From Welwitschia mirabilis (lineage: Eukaryota > Gnetophyta > Gnetopsida > Welwitschiales), in assembly GCA_051453625.1 (NCBI GenBank), contig JBOZIK010000001.1, positions 203,717,381 through 203,781,380 on the forward strand: a DNA stretch of 64,000 nt. Reading direction: 5' to 3'. This document shows, piece by piece, positions 1 through 10,963 of the stretch. Under the pieces are notes generated by a model. That model was not told the DNA's origin. It ran no database searches and saw only the letters and a list, made by a program, of their open reading frames with translations. The position numbers were made by a program, and so were the translations under genes. Within the stretch, counting starts at the first letter, position 1; each line of letters starts with the position of its first letter.

Positions 1-1010
1 TCCTATTTCAAGAAAAGATAGAGGTAAAGATAAGGAAGCAGAGCCTATTTTTGTAATCCCTAGGATAAATGAAATGTGGATTCAAAGCTTTAATAAGAAG
101 CCTCTTATTCTAGAGATGGTTATTTTTCAAGACACCTTTAGACATTATTTTAATCATTTGTTCAAGTTGGAAGAGTTATATTAGAATTATATTTTAAACC
201 CCCATACTCATTCTTTAGTAAATTTGATTTATATGTTTTACTGTAATGGTTTCTATCAATATGAACAAAGTCCATTTGTTTCAAATCTATATGGTATTGA
301 GATTGATATTGATATTGAAATGATTTTTAAAGCTATTGAATTTCCATTAGACTATGTAGAATATGTGCATATCTCTTCAGTTTTAGTTTTAGACAGTTTA
401 GTTTCCAAAAATAAAGTCAATGAAGTTTTGTGTGAAAGATAAAAGGAATGATGAACTACCATTCCACTTGGTTTTTAAAGTCAATTATTAAGGTACTATT
501 TAGCATTATTTTCTAATAATCTCATTTCAAAGCTTGACCACATGGATGAAGCATCACCTCTGTGTGCTTATGTTATGTATTATTAAAATCAAAGAATTCA
601 ACTCAACCTACCTCAACTGATTTTGTAAAATGTGGCTTCTTACATATCTATAGGTTTAACATCATTGCCATATAAATGTCTTATCATTAATATGTATCAT
701 GTCTAGGTAGATCTACCAAAGGTAAAAGATGAAATTTTTAAACTACCAACACCATTTGATGAGTCCTATCTTATCTAGATGAGAATTGTGGAAGGCACCA
801 CTCCTATAGCACTAGCTTCTCCTCCTACTAGGCAGTTTAAGTGCATGCAACCTAGTCAGTCCTCAAGGGATACCTTCTTAACCAGTAAATGACTTAAATG
901 GATCTCATCTAAGTTATTTAAAATAAAGAAATCTCTGGTTGATTTCAGTTTAGAGGTGGCATTCACTTCTTGCAGCAGTGGTAGGAGTGAAAATGTAGTG
1001 GAATCTAGCT
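1..1010 (+). pseudogene. Plant transposon protein remnant of a SIRE-like element
   Basis: Broken coding remnant, cut by the window edge. Frame pieces give LVNLIYMFYCNGF near 220-260, the usual 'LVREFYAN' block of the putative plant transposon protein family. Further on are KLDHMDEASPLCAYVMYY near 530-585, QLNLPQLIL near 605-630 and SLPYKCLI near 660-690, matching the 'INLPxLIL...LPYGMLI' block of the same family. The order and spacing of these blocks fit the family; several in-frame stops break it. The only long open stretch is 72 codons at 224-442. Function of the family is not established. It is common in non-autonomous LTR retrotransposons, and here it lies just upstream of an LTR. Assignment rests on remembered family motifs, not a search. 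Confidence 0.55.
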
Positions 1011-1420
1011 AAATGTATCTTCATCCTTATAATCTTCTTCTTATCATCTCTCTTATGTATTTGTATCTTTAAGTATATTGTGTTTGTATTTTATTAGTTT
1101 AAGTTTACTCTTATTTACTCAAAACTAATAAATATATAACTCTTCTCTTCACTTAATAGTTAATATAAAGTCTATTATTTCCATCACGTATGTTTATCAT
1201 TATTTCCCTATTTACATGCTTTTCAAAGGTATTTTTATGTATTACTTATTTTTCTTTCAAAATAAATTATGCTAAAATGGGAGTAATGCCAAGACTATAT
1301 GAGATACAATAGTTGCATCAATGTATTATTTTAACAGAAATGTCAAACTTGGGAGAAGATAGTCATCAAACTTAATCAAAGGTTATTTTGAATAGGTTAT
1401 TCAAATTAATGGATTTGTCA

Positions 1421-1439
1421 TCATTGAAAAGTAGGAAAT
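1421..1439 (+). other. Polypurine tract before the LTR
   Basis: The purine-rich run gaaaagtaggaaa follows 'tttgtcatcatt'. This is a decayed form of the 'gtcatcatcaaaaagggggagattg' context that precedes the 3' LTR of SIRE-type copia elements. It fixes the orientation of the element as + and places the LTR start just downstream. Confidence 0.45.
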
Positions 1440-1983
1440 TATAAGTGTAAGATTTTAATAATATCAATAGGTATGATACTCAAGCAAAAAGATGGTCATT
1501 ATTCATCACAATCACATTAACAAGCTAACTTGTGGGTAAAATGTATCTAGATAGGTTATTATTCCTTCTACTTGTGGGTAAAATGTATCTAGATAGGTCT
1601 TAGGCCTAGATGTCCCCACTCAAACAAGGTAGATGTCCCCTCTTCTTATAGGAAACATGATTAATAGTTCTCAAATATACATATCCCCACTCCAAATAGC
1701 TCAGACATTCCCCCTCCATTAAGATTTTTTCTAGTCTGTACCTGTGAAAGGAGTGGGCATCTATCAATTTCTAGGATAAATTTTTCCACACTCCTAATAG
1801 TGTGGACATCCACACTATCTCAAGAATATACAATCGTCATATTGGAAGTAAGGACGTCCCTAATTTTTAAGGTGGATGTCCTCCCTTTTAACTATTAGAA
1901 AAATGGTCTTCTTCAGGAGAAAGCATAATGATTTTTAATGCTTATTATCTTTTGGCATGTTATTCAATCACATTGGAAATATT

Positions 1984-2071
1984 AATTTGATTAAAATATC
2001 AAATTGACATGTTTTGGAATCATCATTTAGGATTTCCCTTTAATTTGATTAAAATATCAAATTGACATGTT
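1984..2071 (+). repeat. 30-bp direct duplication, period 58
   Basis: A 30-bp string beginning aatttgattaaaatatcaaa occurs at 1984-2013 and again at 2042-2071, with 28 bp between. The copies are identical, unlike the diverged LTR around them, so the duplication is recent or an assembly product beside the gap. Confidence 0.7.
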
Positions 2072-2183
2072 AGGGTTAGTGATATAAAAATGAATATATA
2101 GTTTTGTGAAGTAAATAAAAACCAGTATTTGATTATTTATGTATACTTGGTAATCCTCTCTTGCATATTCATTTGAATTAGAT

Positions 2184-2283
2184 NNNNNNNNNNNNNNNNN
2201 NNNNNNNNNNNNNNNNNNNNNNNNNNNNNNNNNNNNNNNNNNNNNNNNNNNNNNNNNNNNNNNNNNNNNNNNNNNNNNNNNNN
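2184..2283. other. Assembly gap, 100 N
   Basis: Exactly 100 N, the usual placeholder for unknown size. Flanks 1845-2183 and 2284-2632 align with each other at moderate identity (for example 'gacatgttttggaatcatcatttagg' against 'gacatgtcttgaaatcatcatttagg'), so the join may be between two related copies. Confidence 0.95.
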
Positions 2284-2726
2284 ATCCCCAATTCTAAAGA
2301 CAGACATCTATCCTTTAAACTGCTAAAAAAAAGTGTCTTCTTTAAGTGAATGAGTGGTGGTTTTCAATGGCTATTCTCTTCTAGTACATCATTCAATTAC
2401 ATTAAAAATAAGAGTTTTATTAAAATATTAGATTGACATGTCTTGAAATCATCATTTAGGGTTTCCCTTTGACAGCTATTTTTCCCTTCTCTTTAAAAGG
2501 GGTAAAACATATTTTGTTAGAATTACTAGAATACGTACGCATATACGATTCTCTAAAGTGAACTCAAACTAATCTTTAGTGATCTATTTATAATTGGTAA
2601 TTATATCTTATTTAATCATTTGGATTAGATCCTACTTTGATGCATCTATGCTTGAGTCACAACTTGATTTCTTCTCTTCTTCTTGTGTTTGAGTCTAAGC
2701 CTTGAAAAACGCCAAGTGTGTAAGAT

Positions 2727-2875
2727 TGATGATAAGCCTAGAAAATCATCACAGTTATATAAGAGGTTGATGATAAGTTTAGAAAATCATTACTGTCTTG
2801 TATGAGGTTGATGATAAGCCTTGAAAATCATCATTTTTATATGAGGAGTTAATGATCAGCTAGAAAATCATTAGT
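2727..2875 (+). repeat. Tandem repeat of about 50 bp, four degenerate copies
   Basis: Units share the core 'gttgatgataagccta-gaaaatcat' followed by a variable 'cagttatataaga' segment. Four copies are visible at about 2727, 2767, 2807 and 2848. They lie inside the LTR. Similar short tandem repeats occur in the LTRs of the copia-type element at 41663-50210. Confidence 0.65.
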
Positions 2876-3129
2876 TCAAGAGTGATAAGGAAACCAAGAA
2901 AGTTGACATCTTGTCTTACCTTAAAGAGTAGAGTAGGCATGTTGCTGAACCACTATAAATCTTGTAGGTTCATTATTTTTTTGTTTTATTATTTTTCTTA
3001 GATTTATTTTTATTTTCTAAGCTAATTAATTTTATTTCAGAATTGGGTTTTGGATTTAAAATTAATCATTATTCCTATTCATACCCCCCTCTATGAATTT
3101 TACTAATGACTCCACTTCTCCTGTATCGA

Positions 3130-3743
3130 ACTTTCTAACCTATAATCATCTTAGGAAAACTATATAATCCCTTATTCACATAATTTATTTATCTTTTTGG
3201 CATTCTATAATTATTGAATTCAGCATAGGAGAGATCATTCTTGGTGATTAGCTGTGTTTCTATCATTGAGGAATTGCTGCCCTGTTGAGGTATTTGTAAG
3301 ATATTCAATTTATTCAATAAAATGTCTTTCTTATATAATTCATCTTATTTCTCTTATGGCTTGTTTTATGTTTGATTAATGCTATTATTTAGATTAATTT
3401 TGATTTAAATATAGGTCATAAGTGCTAAATTTATATGACAACAACTTAGAAATTGGTTATGATAGGCTTGCATCTTCATTTTTCATCCATTTTTACATTC
3501 CATCTGTATAAGAGTTACATTATCAATTTTTCTTTTTGCATAACAAAAATACAAAATTCATTAAAGATATTATATTAAAATTCAATTGTTCATTATTTCT
3601 TATTCATGTGCTTGATTAGTATGTTTCCTTATAATCTCTAGATTATGACATTTATTGGTTGGATCATCCTATACTAAGCCTAATTATAATTCCATTATTT
3701 CCAAAATTGACTACTCTTGAAGTGTAATTTATGCCATCAAACA
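3130..3743 (+). repeat. Truncated 5' LTR of the gypsy element
   Basis: Aligns along its length with 14770-15403. Shared blocks include 'aaaactatata-a-ccc', 'cagcataggagagat-attctt', 'tttctatcattgaggaatt' and 'gacaacaacttagaaatt'. It ends in aca just before the primer-binding site. The first 560 or so bases present in the 3' LTR are missing; the SIRE-like element's end replaces them. Confidence 0.8.
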
Positions 3744-3746
3744 TTT

Positions 3747-3764
3747 TGGCCCCATTTCTGGGGA
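3747..3764 (+). other. tRNA-Asp primer-binding site
   Basis: tggccccatttctgggga differs at four positions from TGGCGCCGTTGCCGGGGA, the complement of the tRNA-Asp 3' end used by Athila-group elements. It lies three bases after the 5' LTR end, as expected for minus-strand priming. Confidence 0.8.
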
Positions 3765-4367
3765 GCATCAAAATAAGTTATCAAGTACATTTAATCAAAA
3801 GGAAGTGGATTAATTCTATGCTATCATTTCATCTATTTTCTTTTGGTTTTTATCTAAATACCTATTGATGTAATATACTTGATTTGAGGGGATTATCAAA
3901 AGAGATCTACTTGTCTTTTTATCAAAGGTAAGATTATCTCTAATATCTACTCCTATTAAGTAAGAGTATTTAACTTTAGAGGATAACACATTATTTTCAC
4001 TTGTTGTTTGTATTATGTACCTTTTTTATTATAAATTATCTCTTCTTTCTCTATTCTCTTTTTTATGTAATAGTTTCACCTTGTTGGGTATACCTTCTTG
4101 CATCTTCTATAGTTTGAAAGGATTACCACATAGTAAAAAGCCTTTCAATGTCTTTTTCTTGGATCCTAAATGAAGATTCCAAGAAGAAACATTACTCTTA
4201 ACCATTAAGTTTTCTTTTTATACTTTAATGTGATCTTGGAGATTACCTATAATAGTTTTAAGTTAAAATGTTGGATTTTTTACATCAAGCAAGGGAATTC
4301 CATTAAATTCCAAAGAAAAAAGGTGCATTATTAATGTGAACGTAATATGTAAAAGAGTCAGTTCAAT
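3765..4367 (+). other. 5' leader of the gypsy element
   Basis: Non-coding AT-rich stretch between the primer-binding site and the gag remnant. No ORF or clear regulatory motif is seen. Confidence 0.6.
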
Positions 4368-5830
4368 ATGGTGTTCAAATTTATAATTCAAGAACTTGAG
4401 GTGAGCAAACATTTTATTTATAAATTTGATAAATTTAATTTACTAGAAGATTTTAGTTTGCATTCTGAAAATATTTCATATTCTATTAAATCATATTCTA
4501 GAATTTCTAAACATCATATTAAAATAAAAGCCATCTTTTCTTTTACATGTTCTTCTAGGCCTAATTTAAATTCTTTTAAAAATCAAGTTTCAACTTCTTA
4601 TTCTTTGAATAGTAAAAGTGCAAATCATAATCCTACAAATCCCCTAATGTCTACAATTTCTAGTGGTGTTATCAAACCAACTCTTAAAGATAAATATGGA
4701 CCAAAACTTAGAGAGACTTACAATCCTTTCAATCTTCTTATTAGTGATAATATTAAAATCAAAACTCTTAACACCTATTCTTCTTTTTGTGGTGAAACTC
4801 ATGAAGATCCTTACAAACACATCATGGTCATAGAACAATTAATGCTTACATGTAATGGAAAGAATTACATTATAGATACAAATTATATGATAGTATTCCA
4901 TATACATTGAGTGAAAAAGAAAAAAAAATTGGCTTAAGACCTTATCCCACAAAAGTCTCAAAACTTGGAAGGATACCAAAGAGAACTTTATCAAATGATT
5001 CCTTAGTGGAAACACTTTAAGGTAAAGACATCATGAGGTAACCAATTTTTAACAAAAAGATAATGAAATTTATGCTTTATCTTGGGAAAGATTCCAAATT
5101 TTAGTTTTAGCTAATCCCATAAATGAATTTAAATAAGAAGAATTAATCTACCATTTCTATGATAGCCTTACTAGTGCAACAAAATAAATGGTGGATCTTT
5201 CTTATAGAGGGAGTTTATTTCAACATATAACTAATGAAGCATGGCAACATTTACAAGACTTAGTTGAATTTAAACAAGAATTGCCTAAACCTAAAGAAAA
5301 GAAAACTCTCAAGTAATCCTTAAGAGAAATACATCATATAAAATATTAAAAGGGAAAATAAAAATAGATCATTTATGAAAATGAAGATAGTAGTGATAGT
5401 GATAACCACCTTATAAGAAAAATGGTGAAAGCAATCAAAGATGTGAAATTAGCAAAGGTCCACACCACATCTACTCCTACTTATGAATTATGTGAAGAAA
5501 ACCAATTAGTCATTAAATGTCTATTTTATCAATAGTGAAGGTAGTAGTGAGGGAAGAAGTGTGTTATGCAAACTAATCAGACCCTAATTACCATAAAGGA
5601 CCTTATCACAATGAGAAGAAACCTTATCAACAAATAGGTCCTTCTTTCAAACTTAAGTTTAATCCCTCCTTCAAACAACCATATAATCCAAGATATGGAG
5701 GATACAATCAACATAAGGATGATACAATTAAGGAAGCTATGATAGAGATAAGAAACATCCATAAATAGACTCATAAGAGTATCAAACAAAAGCCAAAAAA
5801 GCATACAAGATTTGATTAGAGTCATGCAGC
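4368..5830 (+). pseudogene. gag remnant (Ty3/gypsy capsid)
   Basis: The capsid protein would assemble the cytoplasmic particle. A 180-codon open stretch at 4368-4910 carries the N-terminal part and HEDPYKHIMVIEQL (about residues 145-158), the usual 'HEDP..H' entry of the gag domain. The core continues through stops and shifts: LSEKEKNWL near 4905-4935, SWERFQIL near 5080-5105, YDSLTSATK near 5159-5185 and SYRGSLFQHITNEAW near 5200-5245. These match in order the plant retrotransposon gag domain ('LKDKAKxWL', 'AWERFxxLL', 'YNGL', 'GGSLxxKTxxEA'). A nucleocapsid-like tail (PYNPRYGGYNQ) lies near 5680-5710. I see no intact zinc knuckle. The first 110 residues are serine-, asparagine- and lysine-rich and not recognised. 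It is inactive. Confidence 0.75.
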
Positions 5831-6256
5831 AAATTATGCTAGTAAATCAAAGATCATAAGGCACATTAGCTTCCAATATCCTATCTAATCCAAATGATGT
5901 AAAGAAAGATTAGAAGGTTATCATCCAAAGATTCACTAATACTGTACCTAAAGAGCCACCTAAAAATGGTGACATTAAAGAAAATAAGGATGAAGACATA
6001 TAAATCCTTGATGAAATACACGTTTCTTCTACTTCTACTCTAATAAATAAGTATGAATTATCAAAGAAAGGAATAAAAGATCTTAACCTTGATTAGATAG
6101 ACTTAACTCTAATCCAACATATGATGAATATATCAAAACTATTATGAAAGATGTCAATGTCATACTATCGTTTTGGCACATACTTCAAGACAATCCTAAG
6201 TATGCTAGTGCAAGGACCTTTGTAGAAGGAAGTGAAAATGTACATTACCAAGTAGA

Positions 6257-6690
6257 GTGTTTTTAGTCCAATCTATTGTAATGCAAAAATATCCAAAATT
6301 TAAAGATCTATGGGTATCAAGCATTAGTAAGATTAAGAAGTCTCTTATTGATATAGGTCTAACTATGAATATTATGCCCATACAGATTTATACAAAGTTT
6401 GGGTTAGAAAATCAAATTAAACCAATAAATATTATCTTGGGAATGACTAAGTCAACATTGAAAAAATCTATTGGAATTATCAAATATTTGGTTGTCAAAA
6501 TAGAGGAAGCCTACTACTCCATTGATGTCATAATTATTGAAATTAATCACAATGGTGAATATCCCTTGCTGTTAGGTAGATATTTTTGTGCTACTACTCA
6601 TTGCATTATAGACACTAGAACTGAAATCATGAAACTTCATGTAGGTAATAAAAAGATCCAATTTTAGGTCTTCAATGTAGTAGAAAAAGA
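6257..6690 (+). pseudogene. Aspartic protease remnant of the gypsy element
   Basis: A 136-codon open stretch (6257-6667) matches plant gypsy protease throughout. SLIDIGLTMNIMP is the active-site region (family 'ALIDLGASINLMP'), IGIIKYLVVKIEEAYYSIDV matches 'GIIEDVLVKV...FPVDF', YPLLLGRYFCATTHCIIDT matches 'VPIILGRPFLATxxALIDV', and IMKLHVGNKKIQF closes the domain. The catalytic Asp and following Gly survive, but the D-L/T-G-A-S core is now D-I-G-L-T. It would cleave the gag-pol polyprotein in the particle. The reading continues past a stop at 6667 as VFNVVEK. The best-preserved coding piece of this element. Confidence 0.85.
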
Positions 6691-7099
6691 TACAAGGGAT
6701 CAAAATGATACGCTTAGTGAAGATATTAAATCAACGATGTTTGTATCTCATCGTTTACTTAAAGGCTCTTACATATAAACAACCAACTCTTTTTGATGAT
6801 ATGAAGGAATTCTCAACAATATTAGGTAGTTTTAATTCTATTAACCCTTGTGAACTTGATAGTACTATGAAACCCCTGATGAAAGAAACCTTTGACAACA
6901 TCACAATCTAAGACATAGAATAAGTAAGAGTCATGAAAACAACTTTTGATGAGAATGGTTATGTAATCCCGTATGAACATGAAGAAGTCAACTTTGAAAT
7001 AAATTTAAAGGAGCTTAAAAACTAATTAAAAGACATCTTTATCAATCCTAAAAAGGCATTAATCATTAGTAGTCATCTCTACTCCAAAGTTAAGCAAGC
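6691..7099 (+). pseudogene. Protease-RT linker remnant
   Basis: Broken frames give a spacer with CELDSTMKPLMKET near 6850-6890 and VNFEINLKELKN near 6990-7023, then KSKAFTWSHKDLSPIPP near 7125-7170. The last block is the 'KAFAWTYxDLxGIPP' segment that precedes RT in this group. No separate function is expected. Confidence 0.5.
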
Positions 7100-7960
7100 C
7101 TTAGTATCACTCTTCACATATAAATCTAAAGCTTTTACATGGAGTCATAAGGATCTATCTCCTATTCCACCACATATTATTTAACATAAGATATACCTAG
7201 AGGATAATTCAAAGCCCATCAGAAAACCTCAAAGATATCTAAATCTAGCATTAAAACAAGTGGTTAAATATAAGATCATTAAACTTTTAAATAACATCAT
7301 TTACCCTATAAGTGATAGTAAATGGATAAGCTCATTAATAGTTGTACCTAAGAATGATGGTAAGCAGAGAGTATGCATAGATTTCTAAAGACTTAATGAA
7401 GTAAATAAAATGGATTATTATCCTCTTCCTTTTCTTAATCAATTATTGGATAGAATACAAGGTTATGCATTTGATTATTCTCTTGATGATTATAGTGGAT
7501 TTAACCAAGGATGTATTGCATATGAAGATCAAGTAAAGACCACTTTTAGTTTCTCTTTTGATACTTATGCTTTTAGGAGAATTGCTTTTGGTTTATGTAA
7601 TGCTCTAAGCACCTTTCAATGTGCTATGATGGGAATTTTTAGTGACTTTATAAAAAACTCTATTGAAATTTTCGTGGATGATTTTTTAATATTTGGAGAT
7701 TCTTTTGATCAAAATTTGAATCATTTAGCGTAAGTATTAGAATAATGTATTGAGAGTGGACTTTATTTAGTTGGGAAAATATTCATTTCATGTTTAATGA
7801 AAGGATAGTTTTAGGACATCATATTTTAATGAGAGGTATACAAATGGACCCATCAAAAATTGATGTCATTAAAAATATTCCACCTCCTTCTAATGTAAAA
7901 TAACTTCAATCATTCTTAGAACATTGTGGATTTTATCATAGATTCATAGAAGGACATGCA
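7100..7960 (+). pseudogene. Reverse transcriptase remnant
   Basis: RT copies element RNA to DNA in the particle. Blocks appear in family order: HKIYLEDNSKPIRKPQR near 7180-7235, YPISDSKWISSLIVVPKNDG near 7303-7362, RVCIDF near 7369-7386, then an open frame 7410-7733. That frame holds YPLPFLNQLLDRIQGYAF, LDDYSGFNQ, FRRIAFGLCNALSTFQ and the catalytic box IFVDDFLIFG (FVDD at 7671-7682). Both catalytic aspartates are kept. After 7733 the 'IVLGHHI...KIEVIKNIPPP' and 'RSFLGHxGFYRRFI' blocks continue in shifted frames to about 7960. Stops at several former Gln/Trp positions make it dead. Confidence 0.9.
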
Positions 7961-8625
7961 AAAATTTGTGAGTTACTTTGTTAACTTTTGGATAAAAAAG
8001 TTAAGTATGAATGAAATGATAAATGCCAAAAGGCCTAATCTTAAAATTACCATTATCAATGAACCCATAGTGAGTAGAACAAATTGGAATAAGGACTTTG
8101 AAATAATGTGCAATGCTAGATGGAGTGTTAGAAGGACTTTGAGCTAATGTACAATGCTAGGTAGAGTATTAGGATAAAAACATGATAAAGGGATGAAAGT
8201 AATTAGCTACATTAGTAAAACCCTTTCTGGTGCTCAACTTAACTACACAACTACTAAAAAGAAGATGTTAGCAATCACATTTTATCTAAACAAAATTAAA
8301 TATTATCTTCTTGGTTTCCACACTTATGTTTATATATATCATGTGGCCATTAGATATTTAATGATAAAGAAATATTCTAGTGCATGCCTTATATTATGAA
8401 TACTCTTGTTACAAGAATTCAATTAATGATAATGGACAAAGTAAAAAAACAAAAATCTAGTAGCTGATCATTTTTCTATAATTCCTTCAAGTACTTCTCC
8501 TAATTCCTTTAATCAACCTATTTATGATCATTTCCTAGATGAATAACTTTTCATGATTGAATAATTTTATGAAGTATCTTTACAACAACTTACTTCTTGA
8601 TACGCTGATATCCTGAATTATCTTA
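7961..8625 (+). pseudogene. RNase H remnant
   Basis: RNase H removes the RNA template. PIVSRTNWNKDFEIMCNAR near 8065-8125 is the connection start ('PDWxxxFEIMCDAS', with the catalytic Asp of 'CDAS' now Asn). The open frame at 8193-8399 reads ISYISKTLSGAQLNYTTTKK, IKYYLLGFHTYVYIYH and VAIRYLM. The family 'TDHxAIRYLM' has lost its Asp (IYH). A run beginning LLLQEFN follows, then broken linker up to the gap. The left edge of the gap repeats a segment also found on its right edge. Confidence 0.8.
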
Positions 8626-9166
8626 NNNNNNNNNNNNNNNNNNNNNNNNNNNNNNNNNNNNNNNNNNNNNNNNNNNNNNNNNNNNNNNNNNNNNNNNNNN
8701 NNNNNNNNNNNNNNNNNNNNNNNNNNNNNNNNNNNNNNNNNNNNNNNNNNNNNNNNNNNNNNNNNNNNNNNNNNNNNNNNNNNNNNNNNNNNNNNNNNNN
8801 NNNNNNNNNNNNNNNNNNNNNNNNNNNNNNNNNNNNNNNNNNNNNNNNNNNNNNNNNNNNNNNNNNNNNNNNNNNNNNNNNNNNNNNNNNNNNNNNNNNN
8901 NNNNNNNNNNNNNNNNNNNNNNNNNNNNNNNNNNNNNNNNNNNNNNNNNNNNNNNNNNNNNNNNNNNNNNNNNNNNNNNNNNNNNNNNNNNNNNNNNNNN
9001 NNNNNNNNNNNNNNNNNNNNNNNNNNNNNNNNNNNNNNNNNNNNNNNNNNNNNNNNNNNNNNNNNNNNNNNNNNNNNNNNNNNNNNNNNNNNNNNNNNNN
9101 NNNNNNNNNNNNNNNNNNNNNNNNNNNNNNNNNNNNNNNNNNNNNNNNNNNNNNNNNNNNNNNNNN
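8626..9166. other. Assembly gap, 541 N
   Basis: Separates RNase H from integrase. The flanks 8586-8625 and 9175-9213 encode the same short linker (Y-A-D-I-x-N-Y-L) with several mismatches, so they look like two related but different copies. Confidence 0.95.
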
Positions 9167-10430
9167 TTCAAAACAACCTGCTCCTTGGTATGCTGATATC
9201 GTAAATTATCTTGTAACACTTCAAACACCTTCTCATTAGAATAAAAACCAATGAAAATCTTTCCTCCATAGGATAGATAACTACGAATAGATTGAACCTC
9301 ATTTATATAGGTGATGTAAAGATCAAATCATGCATAAATTTTTTCCTGAATGGGAGCAAAAAGACATTCTTCTTCTTTGTCATGGTGGATTTTATGGAGG
9401 TTATTTTAGTGGCCAAAAGACTGCTATGAAAAACTTACATTTAAGATTCTATTGGCCCTCTGTATTCAAAGATGCCTTTAACTTTGCTAGGAAGTATGAT
9501 TATTGTCAATGATCTAGAGGTCTTACTTGAACTCATGACATGCCTCTTATACCTATCTTAGAATGTAAACCTTTTGATTATTAGGGTATAGACTTTGTAG
9601 GTTCTCTTAATACCCCTTCATATGGAAAGTATTATATCTTAGTTGCAGTCAATCATATAACAAAATGGGTTGAAGCCATACCTACATAGACTTGTGATGC
9701 AAAAACTATTTGCTAATTCCTTAGATCAATTTTTTTTTTCAAAGATTAGAATTTTTAAGGACTCTCATTTCTGATCAAGGTACTTACTTTATTAATAAGA
9801 TCCTTAGGAAACTCTTACTTTTAGATGGGATTCAATATAGAATAGCTAACTCTTACCATGCCCAATCAAATGGGAAAGTTGAAAATGCTAATTAAGAGTT
9901 TAAGAAAGTACTCTTAAAACTTTATCATAAGCCATGAAAATCATGGGTACTCCATCTTAATGATGTCCTTTGGGCTTATAATATGACTTGGTATGATTAT
10001 TTGGGTTTCTCTCCTTATAAACTTATCTATGAAAAAACATGTGTGCTTCTAATCAATGTGTGATATAATTATTACAAAATAGTCCATCAACTTAACCTTG
10101 TTTTTCATCATGACAATCTTTAAGCATTCTTAATTTAATTGAATCACCTTGATGAAAAGATAATTCAAGCTTTTCACTACCTACTTATAGTTAAATCCCA
10201 AGCCCAACTTAGACATGATAAAAACCTTATGCATAAAGATTTTCATCTTGGCTAGTATGTTTACTTTTTAATGCTAGAGTTCATTTAATTCACAACAAAT
10301 AGAATTCTAGATGATTAGACTCATATCTAATTGAGAAGGTTTATTCCAATGGTTTATTTGATATTTCTAACTTAAAAACTAAATAAATAATAAAGGTAAA
10401 TGAATAACATTTGAAGCATTATCTGTCATC
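9167..10430 (+). pseudogene. Integrase remnant
   Basis: Integrase would insert the DNA copy. The zinc domain is open at 9330-9512: CHGGFYGGYFSGQKTA, FYWPSVFKDAFNFARKYDYCQ split by a short spacer. The family H-H-C-C finger has decayed (second His to Tyr, first Cys to Tyr). All three acidic residues of the catalytic core remain visible in broken frames: IDFVG near 9588-9602, SDQGTYF near 9769-9789, and YHAQSNGKVENAN near 9853-9891 (Glu near 9881). The end of the core ('GFSPYxLIY') lies near 10003-10030. The C-terminal domain is poorly preserved ('KNLMHKDFHLG' near 10220-10250). Confidence 0.85.
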
Positions 10431-10439
10431 TGATAATTT

Positions 10440-10740
10440 CTCTTACTGAGTAAACATGATAGAAGTAGTTGAATTAAAGGATCCTCTTCTTGAAAAAGAG
10501 GAGTTCCTTTCCTTTATTATTATCTAGATGACTCATCAAATTAACCTATCTAGGATTATTCAGACTATTTAATCATCCTTAGAATGACCAATGTTCTTTA
10601 CTATGATTCATGATGTTTAATAAGTAATGAATTTGGCTTTTATCCAAACTCAAGCTATTTAAATGCCTATGAATCCTTGATTCTCATTAATTTATATCAT
10701 TGAAGAAGTGTAATTACCTTCAAAAGAAAAAAAAATTTAT
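10440..10740 (+). pseudogene. Short ORF remnant after integrase
   Basis: Broken frame beginning EVVELKDPLLEKEEFLSF. The equivalent place in the element whose integrase lies at 39310-40510 has IKVINLDSPLT followed by NNFSF, so the piece is conserved between copies and was probably translated. No function is recognised. Confidence 0.4.
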
Positions 10741-10805
10741 TATTTTTATGGTGTTATACTATAAGCACACTGGAGGGATAGTTGACTTTTGAACCCATTC
10801 TCTTT

Positions 10806-10908
10806 NNNNNNNNNNNNNNNNNNNNNNNNNNNNNNNNNNNNNNNNNNNNNNNNNNNNNNNNNNNNNNNNNNNNNNNNNNNNNNNNNNNNNNNNNNNNNNN
10901 NNNNNNNN
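10806..10908. other. Assembly gap, 103 N
   Basis: Run of N immediately left of a C-only/C-rich tract. Confidence 0.95.
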
Positions 10909-10963
10909 CCCCTCCCCCCACCCGCACACCCCCCACCCCACCCCCCCACCACACCCCCACCCT
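10909..10963. repeat. C-rich low-complexity tract next to a gap
   Basis: About 55 bases almost only C with A, a few G and T (runs of 5-7 C), in a window that is otherwise strongly AT-rich. The other strand would be G-rich. It touches the gap, so it may be the cause of the gap or a sequencing artefact. Confidence 0.8.

Larger units (their letters stand above)
1440..3114 (+). repeat. 3' LTR of the SIRE-like element (contains an assembly gap)
   Basis: The segment starts after a polypurine tract (tataagtgtaagattttaat, compare 'taagtgcaagattttgatga'). It ends near 'attcctattcatacccccct...tgactcca', the characteristic C-rich end of SIRE-type LTRs. Inside are four degenerate copies of a roughly 50-bp unit at 2727-2875. 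The gap at 2184-2283 lies between two diverged copies of one LTR segment (1845-2183 and 2284-2632), so LTR length is uncertain. Its right end abuts a truncated gypsy LTR, suggesting that the element inserted into that LTR. The 5' half of the element lies outside the window. Confidence 0.5.

Noticed and set aside
5577-5825. 82-codon frame on the - strand
   Set aside because: It lies opposite the gag nucleocapsid-like tail, is hydrophobic because of composition, and has no motif.
8623-9228. Long open frame made mostly of X on the - strand
   Set aside because: It is the 541-N gap read as open; only about 20 residues are real sequence. The same applies to open frames across 30848-31266, 35093-35571 and the gap at 10806-10908.
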